From Planotetraspora mira (GTDB taxonomy: Bacteria; Actinomycetota; Actinomycetes; Streptosporangiales; Streptosporangiaceae), in contig NZ_BOOO01000004.1 in the NCBI RefSeq assembly GCF_016863275.1, positions 248,001 to 312,000 of the forward strand: a stretch of DNA of 64,000 nt, written 5' to 3'. This document shows, one piece after another, positions 1 through 7,400 of the stretch. How positions within the stretch are numbered: position 1 is the stretch's first letter; the number at the start of each line of letters is the position of its first letter. Below the pieces are notes generated by a model that made no database searches, was not told where the DNA came from, and was given only the letters and a program-made list of their open reading frames with translations. The position numbers were made by a program, and so were the translations under genes.

Positions 1-750
1 GGAAGAGCCGTCGCGATCGAACTGCTCCGTCGCGGCGTCGACGTCACGATCGCCGACATCTCGGGCGCCGAGTCGGCGGCTCGCGAGCTCGGATGCTCCG
101 GAGCGCGAGTGGACGTCACGGACGCGACGGCCGTGGAGGATCTGGTGAGGGGCCTCAAGGCGGACCGCGGGCGGCTGGACTTCATGTTCAACAATGCCGG
201 CATCGCGGTCGCGGGCCGGACCGACGAGCTGACTCTCGACCACTGGAACCGGATGCTCGACGTCAACCTGCGCGGCGTGGTGCACGGCGTCCATGCGGCA
301 TATCCGATCATGGTCGAGCAGGGGTTCGGATACATCGTCAACACCGCCTCCCTGGCCGGGCTGATCCCCGCGCCGCTGATGTTGCCATACACCACCACCA
401 AGTACGCCGTCGTCGGCCTGTCCCTCGCCCTGCGGGTCGAGGCGGCGGCGCACGGTGTCAAGGTGAGCGCCATCTGTCCCGGCTTCGTCGACACGCCGCT
501 GCTCGACCACGCCAACCCCGGCCTGCCGCAGACCGAGATCGGCCGCCTTGCCCGGACGATCGGGGTCAGGGTGCAGAAGCGGCTCTACCCCGCCGACGCC
601 GTGGCGCGTGACGTCATCCGGGGCATGGAGCATGACCAGGCGCTCATCGTGGTGCCGTCGTTCGCCAGGCGGGCATGGAGTCTCGTACGGCTCTCGCCGG
701 CTCTGGCCGTCCACGTGACCCGCCAAGCCACCCGCCGAGCCCTCCCCTGA
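1..750 (+). CDS. SDR family oxidoreductase (5' end outside window)
   Basis: Frame 1 is open from the first base to the TGA at 748-750. A short-chain dehydrogenase reduces or oxidises a carbonyl or alcohol using NAD(P)H on a Rossmann fold. Visible here are the NNAGIA motif, an N-x-S stretch (NTASLAG) that supplies the catalytic serine, and YTTTK with the active-site Tyr at about residue 130 and Lys at 134 of the visible part. The glycine-rich cofactor loop lies before the window. A GTG at 109 is internal and not a likely start. The C-terminus is basic (RQATRRALP). The substrate cannot be told. Confidence 0.9.
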   Translation, partial: GRAVAIELLRRGVDVTIADISGAESAARELGCSGARVDVTDATAVEDLVRGLKADRGRLDFMFNNAGIAVAGRTDELTLDHWNRMLDVNLRGVVHGVHAAYPIMVEQGFGYIVNTASLAGLIPAPLMLPYTTTKYAVVGLSLALRVEAAAHGVKVSAICPGFVDTPLLDHANPGLPQTEIGRLARTIGVRVQKRLYPADAVARDVIRGMEHDQALIVVPSFARRAWSLVRLSPALAVHVTRQATRRALP

Positions 751-763
751 CCCTCCCCTCGGG

Positions 764-934
764 CGTGATCATGCACAGGTTCGGAGAAGTGGCCACTGAC
801 CTGCCACAACCCCGGCCGTGATCATGCACACTTTCTGCGACTTGCACGCTGAGCTGCGCCGATCCATTTTGTGATCATGCACAGGTTCTTGGAAACGGCC
901 GCCGACCAGGCCTGACACGTTTGATGATCATGCA
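764..934 (-). repeat. ~52-bp repeat cluster, minus orientation (4 cores)
   Basis: Four copies of a core read on the minus strand as about CGAACCTGTGCATGATCACG. They lie near 764-784, 817-830, 871-890 and 922-934, so the period is about 51-54 bp. Between the first two cores the intervening DNA (GGCCGG, then GTGGCAGGTCAG) matches the intervals of the cluster at 1021-1140 when reverse complemented, so the unit is about 52 bp rather than just the core. The cluster starts right after the SDR gene. I see no gene in 751-1382. Confidence 0.8.
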
Positions 935-1020
935 GTGGTCGTTCAATCAGCGCCAATGTTCTCGCTCAGGGCGCTCACTCCGCGCCCCGCTCGCCACGCG
1001 GCGTGCCCGTGGACGGCCAG

Positions 1021-1140
1021 CGCATGATCACGTATGCCGTTTCGGCTGGTCAGCGGGCGTACGGCAGAACTTGCGCATGATCACGGCCGGTGTCGTGGCA
1101 GGTCAGCGACCGTTTCCCCGAACCTGTGCATGATCACGGG
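1021..1140 (+). repeat. ~52-bp repeat cluster, plus orientation (3 cores)
   Basis: Cores lie at 1021-1032, 1067-1086 and 1118-1140, in the opposite orientation to the cluster at 764-934, so the two clusters form a head-to-head inverted arrangement. The last interval carries GGCCGGTGTCGTGGCAGGTC. Every core keeps the palindrome TGATCA. All frames give short ORFs that repeat the peptide NLCMIT, which is a by-product of the repeat and not evidence of a gene. Confidence 0.8.
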
Positions 1141-1219
1141 TTGGAGAGGGAGTTCTCCATGTTCGTTCAGCCAGCCGGGGAGGGTCGGACGCCGACCTGT
1201 CCGGCCCTCCACACGGCTT

Positions 1220-1251
1220 CCGAAATTTTCGGCTATTAACCGAATGTTTCG
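1220..1251 (+). promoter_or_regulatory. paired operator-like palindromes upstream of lacI-type gene
   Basis: CCGAAATTTTCGG at 1220-1232 is a near-perfect dyad. CGAATGTTTCG at 1241-1251 is a weaker copy of the same CGAA(A)-N-TTTCG pattern. Both resemble LacI-family operators and lie about 130-160 bp before the regulator start. The DNA around them is AT-rich for this genome, as expected of a promoter. Binding is inferred. Confidence 0.55.
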
Positions 1252-1354
1252 TGACCCGGAGAATAAATAAGCCGAGTGACATCGTCAAGGGTCTCGTGGG
1301 AGCGATCCCACCACCTGATCTCCACCATACGGCCCCCACCCTGCGAGAAGAGCC

Positions 1355-1368
1355 CCGAAAGTTTTCGG
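1355..1368 (+). promoter_or_regulatory. proximal operator-like palindrome of the lacI-type gene
   Basis: CCGAAAGTTTTCGG sits 14 bp before the ATG at 1383. It is the best-centred of three similar dyads (see 1220-1251). Its position over the probable transcription start or ribosome binding region suggests autoregulation. Confidence 0.6.
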
Positions 1369-1382
1369 ATACGCTCTGACGC

Positions 1383-2393
1383 ATGCCAGCAAAAAGGCGG
1401 GTGACGATCGCCCTCATCGCCCAGGAGGCCGGCGTCTCCGTACCGACCGTCTCCAAAGTGATCAACGGCCGCCCCGAGGTCGCTCCGGATACCCGGCAGC
1501 GCGTGGAGCGCCTGCTGCACAAGCACGGCTACCAGCGCAGGACCGGACAGGGCGACGGACCAGTGGGGCTGCTCGACCTGGTCTTCGCGGAGATCGAGAG
1601 CCCGTGGGCGATGGAACTGGTCCGGGGGGCCGAGACCGTGGCCCACGAGGCCGGCGCGAGCGTCGTCATCTCGGTTCTGCACACCCACGCCGGCCCCGGG
1701 CGCGACTGGCTGGAGCGCATCGCGGCACGGCGCACCGACGGGGTGATCATCGTCGGCTCCCGGCTCTCCGTGCGGCAGCAGGGGCAGCTCAGCGCCCGCT
1801 CGATTCCGTTCGTCGTCGTCGACCCCGAAGGTGAGCCGGCGCCGGGTGTCGCGTCCGTCGGCGCCACGAACTGGCACGGCGGCCTGGCCGCCACGCGCCA
1901 CCTCCTCAGCCTCGGTCACACGAGGATCGGCATGATCGGCGGGCCGTCCGACATGTTGTGCAGCCGGGCCAGGATCGACGGTTACCGTGCGGCGCTGGAG
2001 ACCGCGGGCCTCGCCATCGATCCCGAGCTCATCCGGAACGGCGACTTCCTGGTCAACTCCGGCCACGACCACGGGCACAGCCTGCTGTCGCTTCCTGAGC
2101 CGCCCACCGCCATCTTCGCCGGGAGCGACCTGCAGGCGTTCGGTGTGTTCGAGGCCGCACGCCAGCGCGGCCTCCGGGTCCCCGAGGACCTGAGCGTCGT
2201 CGGCTTCGACGACCTGCCGCTGGCCCGGTCGGCCTGGCCGCCGCTGACCACCGTCCGGCAGCCGCTTCAGGAGATGGCCGCCCTCGCGGCGCGCATGGTG
2301 CTCGCCATGGGGCGCGGAGAAGGGTCCGATGCCCGCCGCGTCGAACTGGCGACCGACCTCGTCATCCGCGAAAGCACCGAGCCGCCTCGCTGA
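1383..2393 (+). CDS. LacI/GalR family transcriptional regulator
   Basis: This is a 336-aa protein of normal length for the family. The N-terminal helix-turn-helix is clear: TIALIAQEAGVSVPTVSKVI at residues 8-27, followed by the hinge region. The rest is a periplasmic-binding-protein-like sugar-sensing domain ending in the typical VVGFDDLPLA and P-LTTVRQP signatures. It should bind a palindromic operator as a dimer and be released by a sugar or related ligand. Three CGAAA/TTTCG dyads lie upstream, so autoregulation is likely. No sugar transporter or glycosidase is adjacent, so the regulated pathway cannot be read from context. Confidence 0.93.
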   Translation: MPAKRRVTIALIAQEAGVSVPTVSKVINGRPEVAPDTRQRVERLLHKHGYQRRTGQGDGPVGLLDLVFAEIESPWAMELVRGAETVAHEAGASVVISVLHTHAGPGRDWLERIAARRTDGVIIVGSRLSVRQQGQLSARSIPFVVVDPEGEPAPGVASVGATNWHGGLAATRHLLSLGHTRIGMIGGPSDMLCSRARIDGYRAALETAGLAIDPELIRNGDFLVNSGHDHGHSLLSLPEPPTAIFAGSDLQAFGVFEAARQRGLRVPEDLSVVGFDDLPLARSAWPPLTTVRQPLQEMAALAARMVLAMGRGEGSDARRVELATDLVIRESTEPPR

Positions 2394-2493
2394 CGCCCCT
2401 GTTGAGATGCGGAAATCAGCCGAAAACACTCCTCGGGCCCAAGCCGAGCTGCTGAGGCAGATCCCTCAGTCGGGAAATTCCACTACCGGGTTA

Positions 2494-2527
2494 ACCCGCT
2501 TGTACGGCCATAGCCGTACAAGCGGGT
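2494..2527. terminator. strong hairpin terminator after LacI gene
   Basis: Arms 2494-2508 (ACCCGCTTGTACGGC) and 2513-2527 form a perfect 15-bp stem with a 4-nt loop, about 100 bp after the LacI stop. A second palindrome, GGGTTAACCC at 2488-2497, overlaps its left arm. There is no U tract, as is usual for high-GC terminators. The rest of 2394-2714 shows nothing recognisable. Confidence 0.7.
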
Positions 2528-2714
2528 GGGCCCGGCCGGGTCCGTGCCGCAGGGGCCATCCATGGCCGGGTGGCGACCGGAAATCGACGGTCCTCCAGCG
2601 GGAGGAACCCGGCTCGACCCCTTCATTCACGCTTGAACCCTTTGCTCCGACCGTGTGGTGTTCGCGCTATGGTTTCTGCGAAATTGCAGGGTTTCGGTGA
2701 AACGGGGCTGACGG

Positions 2715-4958
2715 TTGCAGGGCATACGTGGAGCGGCCGTCACGGCATTTGTCACGGCACTTGTTCTGACTTCTCTTGTCATGCCGGGTGCACAGGCGGC
2801 AGCGCGCGCCGAGCGAGTCACCGCGGACCCCACACCGCAGACGACCGGCGGAGCCACACCACAGACGACCGGCCGCGCCAAACCGCACGCCACCGGCCGA
2901 CCCACGCCGAAGGCCACCCGCACCGCTGGATCGACGTCGCAGGCGCCCGGCGCCGTCTCCACGAAGCAGGCCCGGGTCGAGCAGCACCCCTGCTCCAAGC
3001 AGCTTCCGGCCGGGACCATCTGCGGATTCCTCATCGTCCCCGAACGGCGTGACGTGCCGTCCGGCCCGACCATCAAGGTCGGCTACGCCGTACACCACGC
3101 GGAGGGCCCCGGACGCAAGGCCGACGCGGTCGTCTACATGGGTGGCGGCCCGGGGTCGTCGTCGCAGCAGCTGACAGGGTTCCTCGCGGAGATGCTGCCC
3201 AACCGTGACGTGATCACGATCGAGCAGCGCGGCGATCGTTACTCCGAGCCCCGGCTCCAGTGCCCCGAGATCGCCGAGGGCCTCGTCCAGACGCTCCAGA
3301 CCACCGGCCAGGCGGCGCAGGAGAGCGCGCTGCTCGCCAAGGATGCCCTGACCTGCCAGGATCGCCTCTCGGGACAGGCCTCCCTCTCCGGCTACCGGAC
3401 CTCCGAGATCGCCGCAGACGTGGTCGATCTCCGCAAGGCGCTCGGCTACTCGAAGTGGAACCTTCTGGGCGTCAGCTACTCCACGCGTGTGATGCTCCAG
3501 GCCGCCGCCAAGGACCCGCAGGGCACCAGGAGCGTGGTGCTCGACTCCCTGGTGACCGGCCGGGTGGCGCCGAACGGCGACGGCTGGCCCAGGCTCGCGG
3601 CGACCATCGCGAAACTGGGGATCACCGCCCGCTTCGACGCGATGGTCGCGCGGTTGAACGCGAAGCCGGTCACGCTCACCACCCGCAACCCGATCACGGG
3701 CGCTGAGGTGACGCTGCTCCTCGACGGGGCGGACGTGGCCACGATCCTGGCGGAGTCCCTCCAGTCGTCCGACGTCATCCCGATCTTCCCCGCGCTCGTC
3801 GACGGTGTCGCCGACGGCCGAACCGGGCTGCTTCAGCCGCTCCTGGACGAGGTGGGCAACGACCTTCTGTCGCACGAGTGGGGCCTGTACTACACGGTCC
3901 TGTGCCAGGACCAGCCGCCCTCGGCCCCGGCGCCCGGGAGCCGGCCGCTGTTCACCTATGCCGCCGACGCCGCCGTGTGTCCGGCATGGCCTGCCCCTCC
4001 GAAGACGGCGGTCAGCTCGCCCCCGGCCTCCACACCCGGGAAGACGCCAGGCACCGGGAGCACAACCCCCAATCGTGCGACCGGGACCCCGGGCAAGGGC
4101 ACGACCGGCACCAACACCACCGGCACCGGCACGACCGGGACCGGCGGTTCCGCGGTCGGCGCCTCCGGTACGGGTACGGGCAAGACCGGCACCGTCCAGG
4201 GCCGGACTCCGAGGGCCCGCACGACGCCCGGCGCGACCGGATCAGGAAACACACGCGGGACGGGACGGACCGGGAGGGTCAAGTCCAGGACCCCCCGCAC
4301 CCCGAGGCCACCGGTGCGCAAGCCGGCCCTCGCCGCGCCCGTACTCGTCGTGGGCGGTCAGTTCGACGCCACCACCCCTCCCGAGGCCGCCCGCGAGACC
4401 GCCTTGCGCACGCCGTCCGCGCGCTTCGTCGAGTTCGCCGGGGTGGGGCACGCGGTCTTCCTCAACAGCGGCTGCGGGCGCCGTACGATCGCGGCGTTCC
4501 TCGACGACCCGGCCGCGAGCGCGCCCTGCGACCCCGCGGAGGCGCCCCGGCCGATGGTCCAGCCCGGCACGATCTTGCTGACCTCGTCCGCGTACGAGAT
4601 CACGAAGCATCCGGTGATGCTGATCCCGCTGCTGGGGTTCGCGCTCATATCGGCGCTCCAGCTTCTGCTCGGCCTGGTGGCGCTGGTCCGGCGGCGCGGC
4701 GACTGGCTCGCCGTCCTCGGCGGTGTGCTGGGGCTGGCCTTCATCGGGCTCGTCATCGACAGCCTGCGTGGCTTCGCGCCGATGACGCTGGCGATCGGCC
4801 TTCCGGAGGAGATCCCCTGGTACGGCCTGATCGCCATCGCCGCATGGCTGGTGTCCACCGTGTCCGCCTTCCGGTTGCGGGCTCGCGCGTTCGCGATCGT
4901 CCCGTGCCTGGCCGGGCTGGCCTTCATCACCTGGATGTACGGCTGGCTGGTGGTGTAG
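2715..4958 (+). CDS. secreted/membrane alpha/beta hydrolase, tripeptidyl-aminopeptidase-like
   Basis: This is a 747-aa protein starting at TTG 2715. An in-frame stop at 2709 excludes earlier starts, and the first about 28 residues form a good signal peptide ending AQA. The oxyanion GGGPGSS is followed by the nucleophile in GVSYS (Ser254), Asp551 in GGQFDATTP and His579 in GVGHAVF, the triad order of proline-iminopeptidase/TAP-type hydrolases. Between nucleophile and acid there is an insert of about 100 residues rich in Gly, Thr and Pro. The C-terminus (from about residue 635) has about four hydrophobic segments, so the enzyme is probably anchored with the catalytic part outside. Such enzymes cleave short peptides or esters; the substrate is unknown. 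Confidence 0.85.
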   Translation: MQGIRGAAVTAFVTALVLTSLVMPGAQAAARAERVTADPTPQTTGGATPQTTGRAKPHATGRPTPKATRTAGSTSQAPGAVSTKQARVEQHPCSKQLPAGTICGFLIVPERRDVPSGPTIKVGYAVHHAEGPGRKADAVVYMGGGPGSSSQQLTGFLAEMLPNRDVITIEQRGDRYSEPRLQCPEIAEGLVQTLQTTGQAAQESALLAKDALTCQDRLSGQASLSGYRTSEIAADVVDLRKALGYSKWNLLGVSYSTRVMLQAAAKDPQGTRSVVLDSLVTGRVAPNGDGWPRLAATIAKLGITARFDAMVARLNAKPVTLTTRNPITGAEVTLLLDGADVATILAESLQSSDVIPIFPALVDGVADGRTGLLQPLLDEVGNDLLSHEWGLYYTVLCQDQPPSAPAPGSRPLFTYAADAAVCPAWPAPPKTAVSSPPASTPGKTPGTGSTTPNRATGTPGKGTTGTNTTGTGTTGTGGSAVGASGTGTGKTGTVQGRTPRARTTPGATGSGNTRGTGRTGRVKSRTPRTPRPPVRKPALAAPVLVVGGQFDATTPPEAARETALRTPSARFVEFAGVGHAVFLNSGCGRRTIAAFLDDPAASAPCDPAEAPRPMVQPGTILLTSSAYEITKHPVMLIPLLGFALISALQLLLGLVALVRRRGDWLAVLGGVLGLAFIGLVIDSLRGFAPMTLAIGLPEEIPWYGLIAIAAWLVSTVSAFRLRARAFAIVPCLAGLAFITWMYGWLVV

Positions 4959-5016
4959 CGACCCCTCCGGGCGGCTCCAGAGTCGGGTCTCCTGCGCCTC
5001 CGCTTCGGCTGGGATT

Positions 5017-5190
5017 TCGTGCATGATCACGCTCGGCGTTCACCCTGGTCGTACGGCATGATCCCGAATCTGCGCATGATCACGGCGAGAGTTCGCGCTG
5101 GCCGGACGGCGTGTCGCCGAACCTGTGCATGATCACGCCCGGTGTGGGGGCACGCCAGAGGGCTTGATCACGAATCTGTGCATGATCACG
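5017..5190 (+). repeat. ~52-bp repeat cluster (4 cores), same family as 764-1140
   Basis: Cores with GCATGATCACG lie near 5017-5032, 5063-5085, 5116-5136 and 5171-5190, again 51-54 bp apart and all on the plus strand. The preceding bases (CGAATCTG or CGAACCTG) match the first clusters. The cluster begins about 60 bp after the hydrolase stop, so both repeat sites follow the 3' end of a plus-strand gene. Confidence 0.8.
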
Positions 5191-5240
5191 CGGGAAGGGG
5201 CTTAAAGGGGGCTTAAGGGAGGGTCAAGAGGCTAACTATC

Positions 5241-5290
5241 AGGAAAGTTTCCTTATAGAGAGCATTGACGGGCCTGGTCACACGGGCTTA
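5241..5290 (+). promoter_or_regulatory. orphan operator plus promoter-like sequence
   Basis: AGGAAAGTTTCCT at 5241-5253 is a perfect dyad. It is followed by TTGACG at 5264-5269 and TTACTT about 18 bp later, plausible -35 and -10 boxes. The region is AT-rich for this genome. Nothing longer than a 9-codon ORF (ATG at 5354) follows before two hairpins, so the promoter has no evident gene. It may serve a small RNA, a leader for copC, or be a leftover of a lost gene. Confidence 0.45.
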
Positions 5291-5397
5291 CTTTCCGATC
5301 AACCGGCTGGGAGCCGAAGGCCCCGTCCTCTGGAAGAAGATCTGAACCCAGGCATGCCCGCCACGACGGGTGACCCACCCTGACTGCGGGCAGACGC

Positions 5398-5486
5398 CTC
5401 CGGGCCGCGTGAGACCGGTGACACTCGCGCGGCCCGGAGCCTCCCGGCCGATGCCCGGCGATCCCCCGACGGATCGCCGGGCATCG
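5398..5486 (+). terminator. two tandem hairpins, terminator-like
   Basis: The first hairpin has 12-bp arms at 5398-5409 and 5428-5439. The second has perfect 16-bp arms at 5449-5464 and 5471-5486 with a 6-nt loop. They lie between the orphan promoter at 5241 and copC, so they would end any transcript begun there and insulate copC. The rest of 5487-5633 shows only short TCACCC/GAATTC-like tracts and no gene. Confidence 0.65.
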
Positions 5487-5633
5487 GCGTCTCAGGCGGC
5501 GGAGACGGGCCCCTGGCGGCACCGCGCACGATCAGTGGGACCATGGCTGGACTCCACGACTCACCCAGATTCACCCGAATTCACGAAGACTCACCGGGTC
5601 TCAGCGAGGCTCGCGAAGCGGAGGTCGACTCAG

Positions 5634-6254
5634 GTGTTCCAGGTCGCGCGTGCCGGGACGTCCGGCCGCAGCCCGATCATGCGCGCGGCCGTAGTCGTGC
5701 TGACCGCATGTGCCGCCACATTGCTGATCGCGACGCCCGCGCGGGCGCACAACGTGCTGACCGGCAGCGATCCCCGTCAGGGCGCGGTGCTCGCGGCGAT
5801 GCCCGGGAAAGTGACCCTGACCTTCGACCAGGCCGTCCGGCGCGACTTCGCGAGGATCGCCGTGACGGGCCCCGACGGGGCCCACTACGAGCAGGGCGAC
5901 GTGGGAGTGAGCGGCAGCGGCATCTTCGTCGCCCTCCGCGGCCAGGGGCCGTCCGGAACCTACGTCATCGGCTACCGGATCGTCTCCAACGACGGGCATC
6001 CCGTGACGGGCACCGTCTCCTTCGCCGTCGGGAACGCCACGGGCGGCCAGACCGCCACGAACGCCGCTCCCCCGGTCCCCGGGACGACCATGGGACCCGC
6101 GACGGGCCCGCCTGTGGCCGCCGGCATCGCACCGCCCGTGAGCCCGTCCAGCGGCGCCTGGGTCTGGGGCCTGCTCGCCGCCACGGCGGCGCTGCTCGCC
6201 CTGGCCGCCTTCGGGCTCGTACGGCACGACCGGCGCGTGGGGAGCGGCGCATGA
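5634..6254 (+). CDS. copC: CopC-type copper-binding protein
   Basis: About 206 aa. The GTG at 5634 is chosen because GGAGG lies 9 bp before it; an ATG at 5679 is the alternative. A signal peptide ends in ARA, leaving His as the first mature residue, the usual Cu(II) ligand of CopC. The domain is an immunoglobulin-like beta sandwich of about 95 residues with the conserved late NDGHP motif. A Pro/Gly/Thr-rich linker, one transmembrane helix and a basic tail follow. The protein should hold copper outside the membrane and pass it to CopD. Its stop overlaps the copD start (ATGA), so the two are translationally coupled. Confidence 0.9.
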   Translation: MFQVARAGTSGRSPIMRAAVVVLTACAATLLIATPARAHNVLTGSDPRQGAVLAAMPGKVTLTFDQAVRRDFARIAVTGPDGAHYEQGDVGVSGSGIFVALRGQGPSGTYVIGYRIVSNDGHPVTGTVSFAVGNATGGQTATNAAPPVPGTTMGPATGPPVAAGIAPPVSPSSGAWVWGLLAATAALLALAAFGLVRHDRRVGSGA

Positions 6255-7288
6255 CCACGACGGCCGCGCAGCAACAGATACGGGGCGGCATCCCGGAAAG
6301 GTCCAGGTCGAGGTTCCCGATCGCGGGAGCCTCGGCGGCCGGGCTGCTCGCGGTCCTCATCGCGACGTGGGTCACGCGCCCGGGGCCGGCCGAGGGGATC
6401 CCGATGCCGGACGGGTTCGTCGAGTACGGCCTGCCCGTCGCCCGGCTCGTCCTCGACCTGTCCGCGACGGCCGCCGTCGGCCTGAGCCTGCTGCCCAAGT
6501 TCCTCGGCTTCGACGATCCCGACCGGACGGAACCGATCGCGGCCCGGGCCAGGCACTGGGCCGTGTTGAGCGCACTGCTCTGGTGCGCCGCCGCGCTCGT
6601 CTCCACGATCCTGAGCGCCGCGGAGGTGCAGCCGGGCACGTTCCCCGACGTCGCCACCTACGTCGACCGCATCGGCTCCGGCCAGGGGCTCATCATCAGC
6701 GCGTCGTGCGCCCTGGTCAGCGCGACCGTGGGCATGCTGGCCGTGCGGTTCGGCGAGAAGGTGCCCGCGGAGTTGCGGGTGCTCGTCGCGGCGTTCGGCC
6801 TGCTCCCCATCCCCGTCACCGGGCACGCCTCGAACTGGTACTGGCACGACCTGACCATGGTCTCGATGGAGTTGCACGTCATCGGCGCCGCCGTATGGAC
6901 CGGCGGGCTTGCGGCGCTCGCCGTGCTGCTGGTGCGCGACCGCGGACTCCTGGCCCGCGCCCTGCCCCGGTTCTCCCGGCTCGCCACGGTGGCCCTGATC
7001 GTCGTGGGCCTGTCCGGTGTCTTCAACGCCCTGGTCGAGTTGCTGCTCGCCCCCGCCCAGAGCTTCCCCGAGTCGCTGGTGACCACCCGGTACGGCTGGC
7101 TCGTGCTGGCCAAGACCGTGTTCGTCGTCGTGATCGCGCTGCTCGGCGCCAACATCCGGTGGCGGCTGCTGCCCGCGATCACCCGGCAGGCCCCCACCGC
7201 CTTCGCGGCATGGGCGGCGTTCGAACTGGCGGTGATGGGCCTCGCCTTCGGCGTCGCGGTGGCGCTCACGAGAGCGCCCATCGCCTGA
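6251..7288 (+). CDS. copD: CopD family copper-import membrane protein
   Basis: This is a 345-aa integral membrane protein with about eight hydrophobic helices. It starts at the ATG that overlaps the copC stop. Conserved features include histidines near GHASNWYWHD and the MELHVIGAAVWTGGL segment, typical of the CopD domain, where they are thought to bind copper within the membrane. Together with CopC it probably takes copper into the cell, for example for cuproenzymes. A strong terminator follows at 7340-7375. Confidence 0.9.
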   Translation: MTTTAAQQQIRGGIPERSRSRFPIAGASAAGLLAVLIATWVTRPGPAEGIPMPDGFVEYGLPVARLVLDLSATAAVGLSLLPKFLGFDDPDRTEPIAARARHWAVLSALLWCAAALVSTILSAAEVQPGTFPDVATYVDRIGSGQGLIISASCALVSATVGMLAVRFGEKVPAELRVLVAAFGLLPIPVTGHASNWYWHDLTMVSMELHVIGAAVWTGGLAALAVLLVRDRGLLARALPRFSRLATVALIVVGLSGVFNALVELLLAPAQSFPESLVTTRYGWLVLAKTVFVVVIALLGANIRWRLLPAITRQAPTAFAAWAAFELAVMGLAFGVAVALTRAPIA

Positions 7289-7339
7289 CGGCCGTCCCGA
7301 GTCCCGCGACGAAGGCGCACACACCCGGGGCATGATGAC

Positions 7340-7375
7340 GACGGCCCGGCAGGCCACCAAGCCTGCCGGGCCGTC
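7340..7375. terminator. bidirectional terminator between copD and facing gene
   Basis: A perfect 15-bp stem (GACGGCCCGGCAGGC at 7340-7354 with 7361-7375) and a 6-nt loop. It lies between the convergent ends of copD (7288) and the minus-strand membrane protein (stop at 7401), so it can serve both. Confidence 0.8.
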
Positions 7376-7400
7376 CACACCGGTGGTCCGCGGTCCGCCG

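Noticed and set aside
764-1140. CRISPR array
   Set aside because: Cores are only about 20 bp, the intervals are conserved rather than unique, orientation switches within the array, and no cas gene is present.
1034-1270. ORFs encoding NLCMIT-containing peptides in the repeat region
   Set aside because: They arise from the 52-bp repeats in all copies and both loci; no ribosome site or conserved downstream domain.
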